A stretch of DNA of 64,000 bases, from positions 1,817,789 to 1,881,788 of the forward strand of contig OZ026566.1 of NCBI GenBank assembly GCA_964020155.1, read 5' to 3'. Below are positions 12,301-24,765 of this stretch, one piece after another. Made by a program: the position numbers and the translations under genes. The notes under the pieces were generated by a model. The model saw nothing but the letters and a program-made list of their open reading frames with translations, ran no database searches and was not told where the DNA came from. The DNA is from Chondrilla cf. caribensis (lineage: Eukaryota > Porifera > Demospongiae > Chondrillida > Chondrillidae). Numbering within the stretch: position 1 is the stretch's first letter; each line of letters opens with the position of its first letter.

Positions 12301-15300
12301 GTAATATACGCTTGTAATGTTAAATTTTGTTGTAAATTGATACTATCATTGATCATATGCAATTAATTCTTTTTTAAATTTTATTGTATGTCCAGTGAGC
12401 TGTTATGAAATCAGTTCATATTATACTTTGAGTTGACTGCAAATTGTTATATATGTACTAAATCAAATTTTAACAATGTACTGTTTGTGTATGTAGAGAC
12501 AAGGTGGTCGTCCCAGCTGAGATGTATTCTATTTAGGATGCTAATGTGGTACAAAAACATGTGATGCTTTTATAATATGTGTAGTTGTGGAGTCTGTATT
12601 AGAAATTCACCTACAGTAAAGTCCTAGTTGTATTTGTGTAATAAACATATCATGACCTGTCACGGGTACCTTTGTTTATGTATAGTAGTTTCCTGTTGCT
12701 ATATTTCAACATGAATTCATATGTACCTTTATGTGCGTACATATGTATGTATGTATGTACATATGTATGTATAGTGGTTGTGTTTTTATTTTATAGTTGG
12801 AGTTAATTTCCAAGAAGGAGGACCAACTTCCACAGATTAAGCAATTGTTAGTATGATTACATGCCTATTTTTACTACATGGTATTACATTCCCTTTACAT
12901 CATACCTGTGTGTTGATCACTGTATTTTGCATATTCCTCTATATACAGGATACGTGAAGACCTTATTCAAGCCATTATTGAAAGGAATAGGTTTGTCGAA
13001 ACAATGTGGTTCATTCAATACCTACGTACATACCTACAGTAATATGTTTCATACATTGATATGCTGGTCCTCCTTATCTTTGATTTTTAACCAGTGCTCT
13101 GAGAAGTACTGAATAGGTTTACACTTATGCAATGGTGTGTCCTTGAGCACCATAGTGTTTGTATGGCTATAGATATGGTATTGTAGTGTCTGTCGTTTAT
13201 CACAACAATGAAGTGAATGTGACTGTTGACATGATGTGAAATGTGCAATGCCATGGCTTCGCTAATGAGTTAATCTCTTTTCAATAGTATAAATACGACA
13301 TTGTACGCACACCTTTATCATTCAGTTAGCCTTCACCCCCTATCACCCTGAATGGTTCTTAGAGGATACGTAAGTGCAAGGATATCAATCCAATCACTAA
13401 AGAGTGTAAGGATGTCTATTCTGGCTACCATTGCAAGTGGTTAGCCAACAATGGTCCACGGTACATGTCAATGAGAATCAGTAGTAATCTATTGTAGGTA
13501 CCTAATCGTAAGCAAACACTCCTACTAGAGTTCAGTAATCCCCTGAATTTATCATCAAGTACGTATATACACTGCTAGTGCTTCACATTGTCCACCCCTT
13601 AAAGTGTTTGATGACCTATTACTGGTGACCTGAAAAGTCAATATACGTACCTACTTTTTACGTATGTATGTACGTATGTACCTGTATCCCTGGCTGCAAT
13701 ACTGATTGCTTACTTGTAGCCAGCTGAGCTCCTTCACCATTTGCAGCATTTTAAGTAGCAAGATAACAACTGTAAATACTGTATACATACAGTATAGTAT
13801 GTTGTTAATTTTTTACTATACGTACTCTGTAATTATTTGACTTCCAGGGATTGTACCCTCACGGGTGACAATGTCCTGCATGCTCTGGTGGGACTAGCCT
13901 GTTCATGCCAGTTGAATGAAGACTGCACTTCCCCAGCTCAAAGCCCTGATAAGACATATGAAGATGGTAAATTTGTAGTTGAAATTCTGCATTTGCTATT
14001 GTGTTTGAGTGGAAAATCCACAAAAGACAGCCTTAATTATTTATGGAGCAGGACCATCTTGGAGGTTTGTACGTATCTTTCTGCGTCTGTATAAGTACTT
14101 TCATCAAATTATGATGCCATACAAACCTTTTTTCATCATTTTTATATTGATATCAACTTTTTGACTCTCATCAGCCTTTGTACAGGCCATGGCAATGAAC
14201 CGCTCCCAATCAACTTTTTATAGGAAATTATCTTGAAACGTCCAATCACACCTTGTGTTATTGCTGGTGATTTGACTTTGCTGATCAAGACATTGCTTGA
14301 GGATAATAGCAATTTACCATATTTAGTGGAGATAGAAGACAATATGTACATGATGGTGGAATTCCTCTTACAATGCATTCCACAAAGGTACCTTTTACTG
14401 TACAGTGTGAGTTTACGTCCATATGTACTACTGTACTACGTATGTACGTACGATACATTTCTCTGGGTAGATGTTAATCACATTCATGCATGTATACTTA
14501 TCAATGTATATGTGCAGAGGAGAAGGTAATGATCACGATAGACATTCTCTTGCCCTCGGTCTGTTCCTGAATGATATTTTCGTCTCTTGTTGGGGAATTC
14601 TACCAAAGGTTTGCATCACTACTATAATGTGCTGTATGAAACTTGCCATGATATTGTGTTGACAATATCTGTATCTGGTTTCTATCTTTGTAGATAGTCC
14701 GTGCTTATGACCTTTACAAAGACAGGTTGTGCACTGGTTGTCATCCGACCGTATCATCTTGCTTCATCCCCACTATGCTACTGATGGGAAGTAGTGATGA
14801 TGTTTTGCTGGTGTTGTATGATGGGATTTTTCTGGAATGGGAAGAGAAGAAAATGAGATCTGATGATACTATGGTGAGCCATTTTTTATTGCTCTCTTGA
14901 CTTTCACACCAGTATCCTGTGCATTGCCCTTGTACAGGTGTTATGCGCTATACTCAGTCAAGCACTTCTTGTCCTTGCGAAGCAGAACATTTTATCGGAC
15001 TCACACTTGAAGCAGTACATTGCATCACTCAGTGCACTACCTCTTTCACATCAGGTAGGGATATATTTGCACACTTTAGTAACTCTTCTGCAGTTGTTTT
15101 GTTTGATTTTTGAACATTCCTTCAAAAATGTACAGAATTCAGCTGTTTCTTTGATATTTGGTCATCAACTTTGAATTCTTTCTGCCTTTGGATTCACAAC
15201 TATTCGAAATCAATTTGATGCAATCATTAAAGTGTGGATAAGGGAACTACAGACAACATCCACTGTATGTTTATGTGTTATTAATGCTCTACTGCTCTAC

Positions 15301-15806
15301 TCACTGTACCTGCATACAATTAATGCATTCTGTTTTTGTGTAACAAAGCAGTACACATTAGTAAGGAATCCCTTGGCTCTTACAGTATGTAGTGCTGGGA
15401 ATCATCAATTAATCACAGAAGTAATTAAGTGGGTGTAATTGGAAATTACCCCCACTTTATTAGACAGAATTGTCATCCAAAGACATGGAGTCTTTGGAGT
15501 CCATTCCGCTTTTCAGGTAGTACAAATTGAACTCGTGGAGTGGGTAAGCTACTCACTTAATTACTTCCTGTGATTAATCAATTTGCTTGTGCTATTAACA
15601 ATAGTCCGATTTGAAATGAAAATCAATTGATTAATCTATGAATCTTCCCAGCACTAATTTATTTCAGTATGCATAGATAAATCTGTACATTATGTAACTA
15701 TGAACATAATATTGTGTGACCTTTGCCCAGTCTGTTTGCTGTTGGATGGGATTGGCAGGAGCTCTGGGTGTTGGGTTACCTCTGAACTTCAGTGTGCATG
15801 AAAAGG
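9313..15806 (+). CDS. FOCAD: FOCAD homologue, central exons (first set)
   Basis: Exons, approximate unless the frame fixes them: 9313-9485, about 9527-9581, about 10531-10594, about 10618-10740, 10835-10918, about 11190-11466, 11536-11640, 11951-12060, about 12797-12849, about 12949-12990, 13848-14063, 14224-14387, 14518-14608, 14694-14873, 14938-15054, about 15187-15264 and 15731-15806. The exon at 9313 follows in phase from the exon ending 4349 (R|AETHGDDLL versus human YQHGADMLAA), so the LINE sits in one intron. The exon from 11190 (RIPQDADPQYFKVVQK ... ESVPRGL) matches human LLSLTPPLVLPALEEFF ... VNMPRGI. The exon from 15731 (CWMGLAGALGVGLPLNFSV) matches human TSGFALALGNIVHGLSVCG. The junctions near 9500 and 15150 do not join cleanly in frame by eye, so exon borders there need transcript support. 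Confidence 0.8.
9941..10110. repeat. 11-bp minisatellite (AACAACCATGT / AACAACCTTGT)n
   Basis: About 15 imperfect copies of an 11-mer, AACAACCATGT or AACAACCTTGT, run in tandem. As the period is 11, reverse frames translate into an 11-residue repeat (GCYMVVTWLLH), so those open frames are artefacts. The tract lies in a FOCAD intron. Confidence 0.9.
10960..11065. repeat. Tetranucleotide microsatellite (TACA/TACG)n
   Basis: Irregular alternation of TACATGCA, TACGTACA and TATGTACA. Similar tracts recur at about 9185-9250, 12725-12775, 13655-13685, 17980-18010, 34215-34260 and 43680-43760. They are typical dispersed simple repeats of this genome. Confidence 0.7.
12060..13847. other. FOCAD intronic region with small exons and simple repeats
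   Basis: Apart from the two small putative exons near 12797-12849 and 12949-12990, nothing coding is supported. A (CA)n tract with a GCATGCACGCACGTGCGTGC palindrome lies at 12210-12270. 13100-13800 is unique sequence with no recognised motif. Confidence 0.4.
15390..15656 (-). mobile_element. MITE copy B, hAT-like, inverted orientation
   Basis: The ends TAGTGCTGGGA (15390) and TTCCCAGCACTA (to 15656) are inverted repeats. Read in reverse complement, the body (GAAAATCAATTGATTAATC, then ATTAACAATAGTCCGATTTG) is clearly the same family as copies A and C. It is shorter than the other copies (267 bp), and no adjacent target duplication is clear. It sits in a FOCAD intron. Confidence 0.8.
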
Positions 15807-16014
15807 TAATGGTATTGTAGTCAGCTGTTTGGTGGTGTACTTGTGGTATGCATTACTACATCTTTGAAATGTAGAGTTGTACCTCCCTACCCTGCTACAT
15901 CGATTCTGTTATTCCTCTGCTGTTTCAAGTCATGGCAACAGTGCGTTAAGAAGTGACGTTTGTGCTATGTTTAGTTTTACTCTTCTCAAGTTTATATTAT
16001 GTTATGATATACAG

Positions 16015-17084
16015 GCCCCAATTTCCAATGATGCACAACTTTGCGGGTCCATGCTGTATATCTTAGCTAGTTTGTCAGTATCACCTCATATCAATGTGCA
16101 AGAAGCAAGTGAGTTGCAAAACTTGAAAGTTTAATGCGGATTAACGACAAAGCTTGTTTGTACAATGCTGTTGGCTCAATATTTTCAGTTCCACAAGATT
16201 TGTCTTATTTGAAGGAAGATTCAGGTTTGAGGACTTTGTTTCTTGTTTTGCAAGAAGAAAGTTGTAAAGGTACGTACTCTACGTATGACCGTAGGTGGGA
16301 AGTATATTGTGAATTGCGTACCTAAAATTCACCAACATCCATTGCCTATGTTACAGAGGAGGAATCTGCACTATCGTTGAAGGCTGAATTGATTTTATCT
16401 GTCTTCAACCGTCTCAATGCAACTTTACCACCTGCTAACTGGTCTCCTATATTGGCCTCTTTAATGTCTAATGGTAGGGTATGAAATGCAATGATCAAGT
16501 GTCACATCTGTGTAAGAGCGAACATGTGATGTAGTGTACGTTCGTATGTAGGTATCACCACAGTACAGTATGTACAGTATGCAATGTATACAATGTACAC
16601 TAATGTCTACAAATGATACACAATGTACATGATGGTGAAGTATGAGCACACAGACTCATTACATGCTTTTTACTATATACAGTGCCAATTGTCACATAAT
16701 CGTGACACACTTTCTGTCTGTGGTTTGGCTTTATTATTTTCAACTTCCGTTTTATCTATTTTGCTTTGTGAGCCTTACTGCGACTTGTGGACTGTGTTAA
16801 CCTACTACCTGTTGACAGATTAGTACAGATTGACAGAGCTGCAGCGACATTATTGAAAGTTGGAATTATCCACATTAATGAGTCAGCATGCACACGTTCT
16901 AGAGCTGTACACAAACTACCAAAACCTTGAGCATCCTGAAAACTGCTAGGCCAAACCCTCTCTTGATATCAATGTTATTATAATTTTATTAAAAATGTGT
17001 TGCAAACAATAATTAATGGAAATGGTAATGGTACATGTCCAAAACAAAGCAAAAATCTTCTTTTTGCTAGTTCACACACACACA

Positions 17085-17135
<51 letters not shown>

Positions 17136-19219
17136 CAAACCTCCTATAACTGTTGAGTTATGGTATAGAATATTACACAGAGTGTATATCTAATTAGCAG
17201 GTGCTATTGTTGTAGCTTTGTATGAATATGTTTTGCAAATACTTGCACTTATGCTACTTCTTCACAGGTGAATGTGGAGTACAATTGCAGTGTCTGAAAA
17301 TGGGTTTACAAGGACAGTTAGTGGGAACCAAAGCTTTTGTCATCCAGTTTGTAACGTGTTTTGCAGTTGCAAAGTTTCCTGTACGTATGTTTGTCATATC
17401 AACTACGTACATATGTGTATGTAAGTAATCTTCACTTCTGATTTTCACCTTCAGGAGGCACTGATTAGTATCTGCTGTGAGAGTCTAGATACTCTATCTG
17501 TTTATATGGTCCACAGTCGGTATGGTCAGCTTCTCTTCACCTTTGTTGAAGCATTCAAGACTGCCCCAGAAGTGAGTATTGCAACTCGCTGTGGACCACA
17601 TATGTGATATGTGCTGTGGGCAGGTACCATACTGTGCTATGAGCCTACAACCATAGATCTCTACCTAACAGTAATATCGATATACTGTACATTGTATCAC
17701 TGTGTTTTGTATGTGTCCATTTATTAGGAGACAAGGCATACTATCCTTGATGGATTTTTGGCCAGTTTGAAGATTCATAGCAAAGAAAAGAGCTTGATAC
17801 GTACCATTTATTATCCAATTGCAGTAAAGTTGTTGAATTTTATCAGCGGTTGCTCAGATAGTAGATTCCATTCCATTTTGAAGAAGGTAACCAAATATGC
17901 TTGTGCAGTGGAGCACAGTATCATTATCAACCATGTTAGGGAGCAGAGTGGTACTGAGGTTAGTGTTACTAATGTACATACGTACATGTGCAAGTATGTA
18001 TGTATGTATATTAAGTCACAGCTGAATGTTGTAAATCATGTGACTTAATTATGTCTACTGATTTTCACATTTATAATACCAAAGATCTGTTATATGCTAT
18101 GTTCATATAATGTTTAGCAAAAATTACCATTTTTCTGGAATATTTATAGGTAGACAAGACTTGACAGTAGTTTATAGGGGAATATTGTTACAAATATGCA
18201 TAAGCACTGTATGTATGTATTTACCGCTGACACCCAGGCTTTCAATACAGTACATATCGTATGTTTGTAAACGTAGTTGTATCCTCAGTGGGTTCATATC
18301 CTTGTTTGGACTTGTTCTTGGAGAGTTTGTATGAAACCACCTTCTTGAATATTCCTAAACTTCATTGTCCTTTACCTTAGTGAGCATTCTGCAGCATATT
18401 CACTTATTAAAATGAACGCTTTTTCAAAACTAGGAAGGCCAGTAAAGCACCATTGTACTAGACACACAGAGGTGAACTTTGCAACAAGGCTAATGTGTAG
18501 TCTTGCTTAGCCAGACCCCACCTAAGAAGGGTAGTAAACTTTTAAAAACAGAGGATCCAGAGGGATGGTCTGGCTATGTAAGACTAATTCACGGGTTCAC
18601 ACTAATCTCCTTGATCTTTGCCAGACCAGTATTGTGTCTACGTAGTCAATATTACATGTTTCTTGGATTATCTAATGATATTTTTGTACATGTTTGTAGA
18701 GAACATTGGCAGAATTGGCACTGTTATCTGAAAGTATTGCTGTTAATGCAAAGGACTTCCTCGATTGGAAAATACTAAGAGAGACCATTGTTTGTGTTTT
18801 AACGACGAAATTTGGTAAGCCACAAGTTATTGATGCTACTATACTGTGACTCTTGTTTTAAGTTCTGGCATGCATTACATGGTGTGTGTTCTAAAGGTGT
18901 ATTTTCATTCATTACTTTACCTGCAACTTTAGCATTGGTTGTATACCATGTATACAGTATGGTGTTTATGTGTATTCTGGTACTGGGTGTTTCTGTACAC
19001 AATAGAGGCCTATAACATAATTAAGGATTACTAGGTCAATGTACACAACTTATTAGTGGCGTACTTTGGACTTTGTCAGGCTCACTCAAATCACACATGA
19101 TGGCAATGCTGCAATTTGCTATTTGTGTAAAAGATTCTCTGTCCACCATGGATAACATGAAGCACTTGCTGGATATATTTCAGTCAGTTGCAGATTCTTT
19201 GGATTCGACACAGCGTAAG
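16015..19219 (+). CDS. FOCAD: FOCAD homologue, central exons (second set)
   Basis: Probable exons: 16015-16105, 16190-16268, 16357-16480, about 16683-16820 (border unclear), 17268-17380, 17455-17571, 17730-17958, 18701-18810 and 19079-19219. They encode helical segments such as LISICCESLDTLSVYMVHSR, TILDGFLASLKIHSKEK, FLDWKILRETIVCVLTTKF and LLDIFQSVADSLD. The position between well-matched N- and C-terminal focadhesin exons, the shared strand and consensus splice sites support assignment to the same gene. Residue-level similarity to human is weak in this part. The next exon is at 25812, so one intron of about 6.6 kb has been filled by repeats. Confidence 0.7.
17072..17132. repeat. (AC)n microsatellite
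   Basis: About 30 dinucleotide units, broken once by CAAA. It lies in a FOCAD intron. Confidence 0.95.
18498..18586. mobile_element. 89-bp foldback element (TAGTCTTGCTTAGCCAGACC termini)
   Basis: The left end TAGTCTTGCTTAGCCAGACC and right end GGTCTGGCTATGTAAGACTA are inverted repeats with a few mismatches. The terminus resembles the 134-bp palindrome at 31778-31911 (TAGTCTCGTTAACCAGACCC), so both probably belong to one MITE family. Confidence 0.65.
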
Positions 19220-19440
19220 GTAACTGTACATGTGTGCCTGTGTGTCTGTATTATGCCATTTTAGTGCTGTGGTGTCTATTGCCATAGAAACAGCGCCATT
19301 ATGTGGTACTGTATGTTGTGTGTGCAGGTCAAAGTGCAAAGTGTACAAATATCCCAACATTCACACACACTTCCCTTGCTAGCGCACCCTTGTGATTGTT
19401 ATTTATTAATTAGTTAATTGTCTAGCAATTCAATGTTGAC

Positions 19441-20268
19441 TTAAACGTAGACCGCGATTATAGAAACTAACGTGTGTACGAATCTGTGCGTTCCGTGTCC
19501 GAGTCACGCGTTTTCGTATCCGCGCAGACTGGCAGGGGTATAAAAGGGGGGGTGAGGAGCATGAAAACATGGCCGACGCTTTAGAATTTGAAAAAGCGCG
19601 CGAATAAAGGAAGCAGTTTTACGCCGTCAAACCGTTCGCAAACGCTTAGAAACGATCAAATTCCGTTTATATCCTTGATTTTTCTATTGTTTGATTGCTA
19701 GGAGTGCAAAAATTGAAGGCTGAAAAACTGTAGGCATTTTATGGGCGAATTATAGCACGAAGAGTAAGACCACCAACCAGAACGGACCTTCCAGTTCCCA
19801 GAAGGGTTAGAGATATTCCACACGTTCTTGAAGGGGGGCCAAGGTCAGAATAAAGTAAAATTCGAGCGGGTACAGAAAGAACGTCACTTGGTTGTGGAAT
19901 TAACCGGCAAATGCCTTCTGATATCCTCTTAGCGGCTCGCAATTTGATCCTTTTCCTGTTCGTCTTGACAGTAACAGAAGCGTCGATTGTCAAAAGAAAG
20001 CGAAATTAGCAACTCCCAAGGACTTTACGGTCTCGGACGAAAGTCGACCAAATTTGCGATTCGATCGGTATATGAATTTGTATGGATTCTCACGGCACTA
20101 TTTCTATTGTGTATTTATGTGTAAGAGCCATAATAATAGCTTCTATTTGTATGTGTACGTTCATATGGAACTAACGTATTGTTTGTAGCCTAAGCGGTTC
20201 CGCCATTTTTTCACGAAACGCGAAATCAGGAGGAGCACCGCCCTTTTATACTCGCGGTCTACGTTTAA
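19441..20268. mobile_element. TTAA-flanked TIR element (piggyBac-like MITE)
   Basis: The left end TTAA|ACGTAGACCGCGA (19441-19457) is the exact reverse complement of the right end TCGCGGTCTACGT|TTAA (20252-20268): a 13-bp inverted repeat with TTAA on both sides, the piggyBac target. The 828-bp body is CpG-richer than its surroundings. A TATAAAAGG box lies near the left end (about 19540) and its reverse complement (CCCTTTTATA) near the right end. No transposase frame was found. It lies in the large FOCAD intron. Confidence 0.75.
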
Positions 20269-20456
20269 CAAAAGTACCTCTGATAGGGCTGTAATGGATA
20301 CAGATACTGTGTCTTATATTTGTTAACCTGGGTTTCACCCTAATGAATAATCAAGCCAAGGTATCAGTACTGTATATCCACTTCATTTTTACCAATTTTC
20401 ATATTATAACTAGTTGTGAACAAAGTTCAGAACCTCGCAAATAGATCTTGCATAAT

Positions 20457-20955
20457 ATCAAGATCTATGATATGACGTAGTTCAGTGACATCATCTAAAA
20501 ATGTCTTCCAAAATGGACGTCATGATGGCCGACCATTTGGTGTCCCGAACGACGGATTGGCGAACCCTGCTCTTCGGCGAAGGAAATCGAAAAATCGTTG
20601 TGCAAAAAAGTTGATAATTGTTATTTGAATTGTCTTAAGGTACTTGGTAGTGGTGCAGTCCGAAATTTGTCGACGGGAGGAATCGAAAAGTAAGTGCTCT
20701 TTTAACGGATCGTGTGTGAACCACAGGCAACCTTTGTCTAAGTTTGCCATTTCAATATATGCTGCAACCGTGCCCCATTACCATCGGTGGGACGACTTAG
20801 TGCTGAACGCTTCGATCGACGAACGATTTGCGTTCAAAGAAACCAAAAAATGACCTAAATCACACAATATTGGCGGCCACCGCAATTATGTGCGTGGGTG
20901 ACCTCGATCGGACTCCCCAAACGAACGGAAACAATTACCTCGCTAACGCTCGGTA
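20457..20955. other. CpG-rich unclassified insert with CRE-like sites and a short ORF
   Basis: TGACGTAG, TGACATCA and GGACGTCATGA motifs cluster around 20473-20525. A 37-codon frame starts ATGTCTTCC at 20501 and ends TGA at 20612-20614. The composition differs sharply from the AT-rich intron on the left. It is probably transposon-derived, but I found no terminal repeats. Confidence 0.3.
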
Positions 20956-21320
20956 ACTAGTTCAGACAGAGTCTGAAGGGGCTCGCCTAAGCTCGCCCTG
21001 TTAGCAGGGGTTAGCATAGACATGCAGTAGCTGGCATTGAAAACGTACACACAGGCACTGACTGATGTCTGCAGCATGCTGTATTCAGGCAATTATGGAA
21101 ATGCCAGTAAATCCATAAGTGCTTGACAGGGTGGCTAAGTACATGCAGTGTGCTGTGTCCTGCTGCTGTGCAGTAGTTGCAGTAGTAACAGCATGTTCAT
21201 CCCATGTTGCAGCACAGAAAGATGATTGGGGCGAGCCTAAGCGAGCCCCTCTCTTGCGAGTCGGCCGCCTGCCCGCCTACGCTTCCGGTGTGGATATATA
21301 TATATGTATGTATTCTATAT

Positions 21321-21611
21321 TTAGGCCAACAATTTGGCCGAGGTTTTCGACGTCTGGCGCGATCGTCTGACCCTCTGAAGGACGGAAACTCTTTTCATGA
21401 CGTCCGGTACGTCTGGAGAAAGACGTGGATGCCCTTTTCGAGACGATCGAGGCGATTTTTCGAACACGTTGACGATTCTTTCTCTGGGACGCCGTGCCAT
21501 TTTGATCGACTGCCAATTCTGGTACTGGCCGAATTGATCACCTTCGAACCGTTCAACAAACACATGAAACATTCTTCTGGAAGTAGAAAGACGCGGGGAC
21601 ACTCGGGACAT
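21321..21611 (-). other. Repeat-unit ORF, copy 1 (96 codons, MSRVSPRLS...AKLLA)
   Basis: The frame runs from MSRVSPRLST through QYQNWQSIKMARRPRERI and PRSSRKGHPRLSPDVPDV to TSAKLLA and a stop. The same frame is seen in the other three B modules. The product would be small and very basic (Arg/Ser/Lys). The opposite strand is also open here because stop codons are rare in this CpG-rich module, so coding status is unproven. Confidence 0.35.
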
Positions 21612-22080
21612 CTTCTGAAAGGCAGGAAACGACGGGGGGACCAGGGTCCTTCTTCGGCGAGTCGGGCGTTATATCTTACGTGTTAAAACATCTATCTCTC
21701 ATTATTTTGACCATTCTAAAACTGTTACATGGTTATTTAGACCACATATCAATGCTTTTGAACCTTTTGTGTCTGAATGATTCTCTTGTGGAACAAGGAA
21801 TCTCGAAATACATGTTAATGTCGTATGGTCTCACACATAGAAACGCAAAGTAACGTTGTCGAAACGCATACATCAACTGCTATTGTTCCTGTACTTCAAC
21901 TTGGGCACATCTGCTGCTAAATGGGACAGACCCTATGTGCACATGCTGACATATGCACCTGAATGGGGCAAGCTGTAGCTGTCTAACACAATGACATAAT
22001 ATCAATGCATTTTGATGTACACACTGATCAACATTTGGTATTTCCTCCCATAATACATTTGGAGTAGGGAGTAAGTTAAG

Positions 22081-22156
22081 GTAGAGTTAGGGTAGGGTTA
22101 GAGTTAGGGTAGGGTTAGGGTTAGGGTAGGGTTAGGGTTAGGGTAGGGGTAGGGTT
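22081..22156 (+). repeat. Interstitial telomere-like tract (TTAGGG/GTAGGG)n
   Basis: Degenerate repeats of GTTAGGG, GTAGGG and TTAGGG are embedded within a dispersed repeat unit. TTAGGG is the usual animal telomere unit. The same tract appears reversed at 24183-24240 and 24711-24765, always at the same place in the repeat unit. Confidence 0.9.
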
Positions 22157-22552
22157 TTATATTTACGCATTGACTCATTTTGATGCTGTGTAATACATCT
22201 ATGAAATCATTATCATACTTTAATACAACACAGACATTTCTGTGCTGCAACATGGAATAAACATGTTCTTACTACTGCAACTACTGCACAGCAGCAGAAC
22301 CCAGCACACTGCATGTACTTAGCCACCCTATATCAGGCACTTATGGATATGCTGGCATTTCCATAATCACCTGAATAGAGCATGCTGCAGACATCAGTCA
22401 GTGCCTGTGTTTACGTTTTCAATGTCTGCTACTGTGCGTCTATGCCGACTCCTGCTAACAGGGCAAGCTTAGGCGAGCCCCACACTTGCGAGTCGGCCGC
22501 CTGCCCGCCTACGCTTCCGGTGTGGATATATATATTTGTTTGTTTCCTATAT

Positions 22553-22843
22553 TTAGGCCAACAATTTGGCCAACGTTTTCGACGTCTGGCGCGATCGTGC
22601 GACCCTCTGAAGGACGGAAACTATTTTCGAGACGTCCGGGACGTCCGGAGAAAGACGAGGATGCCCTTTTCGAGACGATCGAGGCGAATTTTCGAGCACG
22701 TTGACGTTTCCTTCTTTGGGACGCCGTGCCATTTTGATCGACTGCCAATTCTGGTACTGGCGAGATTGACCCCCTTTGAAACGTTCAACAGACACAATAA
22801 ACATTCTTCTAGAACTAGAAAGACGCGGGGACACTCGGGACAT
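22553..22843 (-). other. Repeat-unit ORF, copy 2 (96 codons)
   Basis: Same frame and length as copy 1: MSRVSPRLSSSRRMF...QYQNWQSIKMARRPKEG... PRSSRKGHPRLSPDVPDV...TLAKLLA. It has several amino-acid substitutions but no stop or frameshift over the whole length. Confidence 0.35.
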
Positions 22844-23453
22844 CTTCTGAAAGGCAGGAAACGACGGGGGGACCAGGGTCCTTCTTCGGCGAGTCGGGCG
22901 TTATATCTTACGTGTTAAAACACTATTTCTCATTGTTTTGACCTTTATAAAACTGTTACATGGTTCGTTAGAGTACATATTCATGCTCTTGAACCTTTTG
23001 TGTCTGAATGATTCTCTTGTGGAACAAGGAATCTCGAAATACATGTTAAGGCTGAATGGTCTCACACATAGAAACGCAAAGTAACGTTGTCGTAACGCAT
23101 ACATCAACTGCTATTGTCAGCATCTGCACATAGTGTCTGTCCCATTTAGCAGCAGATGTGCCTAAGTACAGGGACACAATAGCAGTTGATGTATGCGTTT
23201 CGACAACGTTACTTTGCTTTTCTATGTGTGAGACCATAGGGCCTTAACATGTATTTCGAGATTCCTTGTTCCACAAAAGAATCATTCAGACACAAAAGGT
23301 TCAAAAGCATGAATATGTGGTCTAACGAACCATGTAACAGTTTTAGAATGGTCAAATGATAATGAGAGATGGACGTATTTACACGTAGGATATAACGCCC
23401 GACTCGCCGAAGAAGGACCCTGGTCCCCCGTCGTTTCCTGCCTTTCAGAAGAT

Positions 23454-23742
23454 GTCCCGAGTTTCCCCGCGTCTTTCTAGTTCTAGAAGAATGTTTCTTG
23501 TGTCTTTCGAACGGTTCGAAGGGGATTAATCTCGCCAGTACCAGAATTGGCAGACGATCAAAATGGCACGGCATCCCAAACAAGGAAACGTCAGCGTGTT
23601 TGAAAATTCGCCTCGATCGTCTCGAAAAGGGCATCCTCGTCTTTCTCAGGACGTCCCGGACGTCTCGAAAAGAGTTTCCGTCCTCGAAACAGTCGCACGA
23701 TCGCGCCAGACGTCGAAAACGTTGACCAAATTGTTGGCCTAA
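23454..23742 (+). other. Repeat-unit ORF, copy 4 (one internal stop)
   Basis: The frame starts ATGTCCCGAGTTTCC, contains TAA at the codon after ERFEGD (about 23527), then continues open through KMARHPKQG, SPRSSRKGHPRLSQDVPDV and TLTKLLA. It is clearly homologous to copies 1-3, with one nonsense change. Confidence 0.35.
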
Positions 23743-24182
23743 ATATAGGAAACAAACAAATATATATATCCACACCGGAAGCGTAGGCGGGCAGGCGGCC
23801 GACTCGCAAGAGAGGGGCTCGCTTAGGCTCGCCCCAACTAGTTCAGACAGAGTCTGAAGGGGCTCGCCTAAGCTCGCCCTGTTAGCAGGGGTCAGCATAG
23901 ATGTGCAGTAGCTGGCATTGAAAACGCACACATAGGCACTGACTGATGTCTGCAGCATGCATGCTCTATTCAGGCGATTATGGAAATGCCAGCATATCCA
24001 TAAGTGCCTGATAGGGTGGCTAAGTACATGCAGTGTGCTGGGTTCTGCTGCTGTGCAGTAGTTGCAGTAGTGACAACATGTTTATTCCATGTTGCAGCAC
24101 AGAGATGTCTGTGTTGTATTGAAGGATGATAATGATTTTATAGATGTATTACACAGCATCAAAATGAGTCAATGCGTAAATA

Positions 24183-24240
24183 TAAAACCCTAACCCTACC
24201 CTAACCCTAACCCTATCCTAACTCTACCTTAACTTACTCC
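24183..24240 (-). repeat. Interstitial telomere-like tract (CCCTAA)n
   Basis: CCCTAACCCTACCCTAACCC and continuing degenerate units, the reverse orientation of the 22081 tract in an inverted repeat copy. Confidence 0.9.
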
Positions 24241-24710
24241 CTACTCCAAAAGTACTGCACTGTAGTTATAGGAAGAAATACCAAATGTTGATAAATGTGT
24301 ACTTCAAAATGCATTGATGTCATCTCATTGTGTTAGACAGCTACAGCTTGCCCCATTCAGGTGCATATGTCAGCATGTGCACATAGGGTCTGTCCCATTT
24401 AGCAGCAGATGCCTAAGCTCGCCCTGTTAGCAGGGGTCAGTAGTGATGCACAGTAGCTGGCATTGAAAACGTACACGCAGGCACTGACTGATGTCTGCAG
24501 CATGCTGTATTCAGGCAATTGTGGAAATGCCAGTGAATCCATAAGTGCTTGACAGGGTGGCTAAGTACATGCAGTGTGCTGTGTCCTGCTGCTGTGCAGT
24601 AGTTGCAGTAGTAACAGCATGTTCATCCCATGTTGCAGCACAGAAAGATGATAATGATTATTATATAGATGGATTACACAGCATTAAAATGAATCAATGC
24701 GTAAATATAA

Positions 24711-24765
24711 AACCCTAACCCTACCCTAACCCTAACCCTACCCTAACTCTAACTTAACTTACTCC
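24711..24765 (-). repeat. Interstitial telomere-like tract (CCCTAA)n
   Basis: AACCCTAACCCTACCCTAAC and related units. This is the third telomere-like tract, at the equivalent position of the third repeat copy. Confidence 0.9.

Noticed and set aside
21204..21686. 160-codon plus-strand frame in the repeat cluster (and its 178- and 249-codon relatives at 22382-22918 and 23209-23958)
   Set aside because: They run across module borders (A into B), have no domain, and lie opposite the better conserved MSRVSPRLS frame; stop codons are rare in this CpG-rich module.
22081..22156. True chromosome end
   Set aside because: The telomere-like tract is short, degenerate, flanked by unique gene sequence on both sides and repeated twice in reverse nearby.
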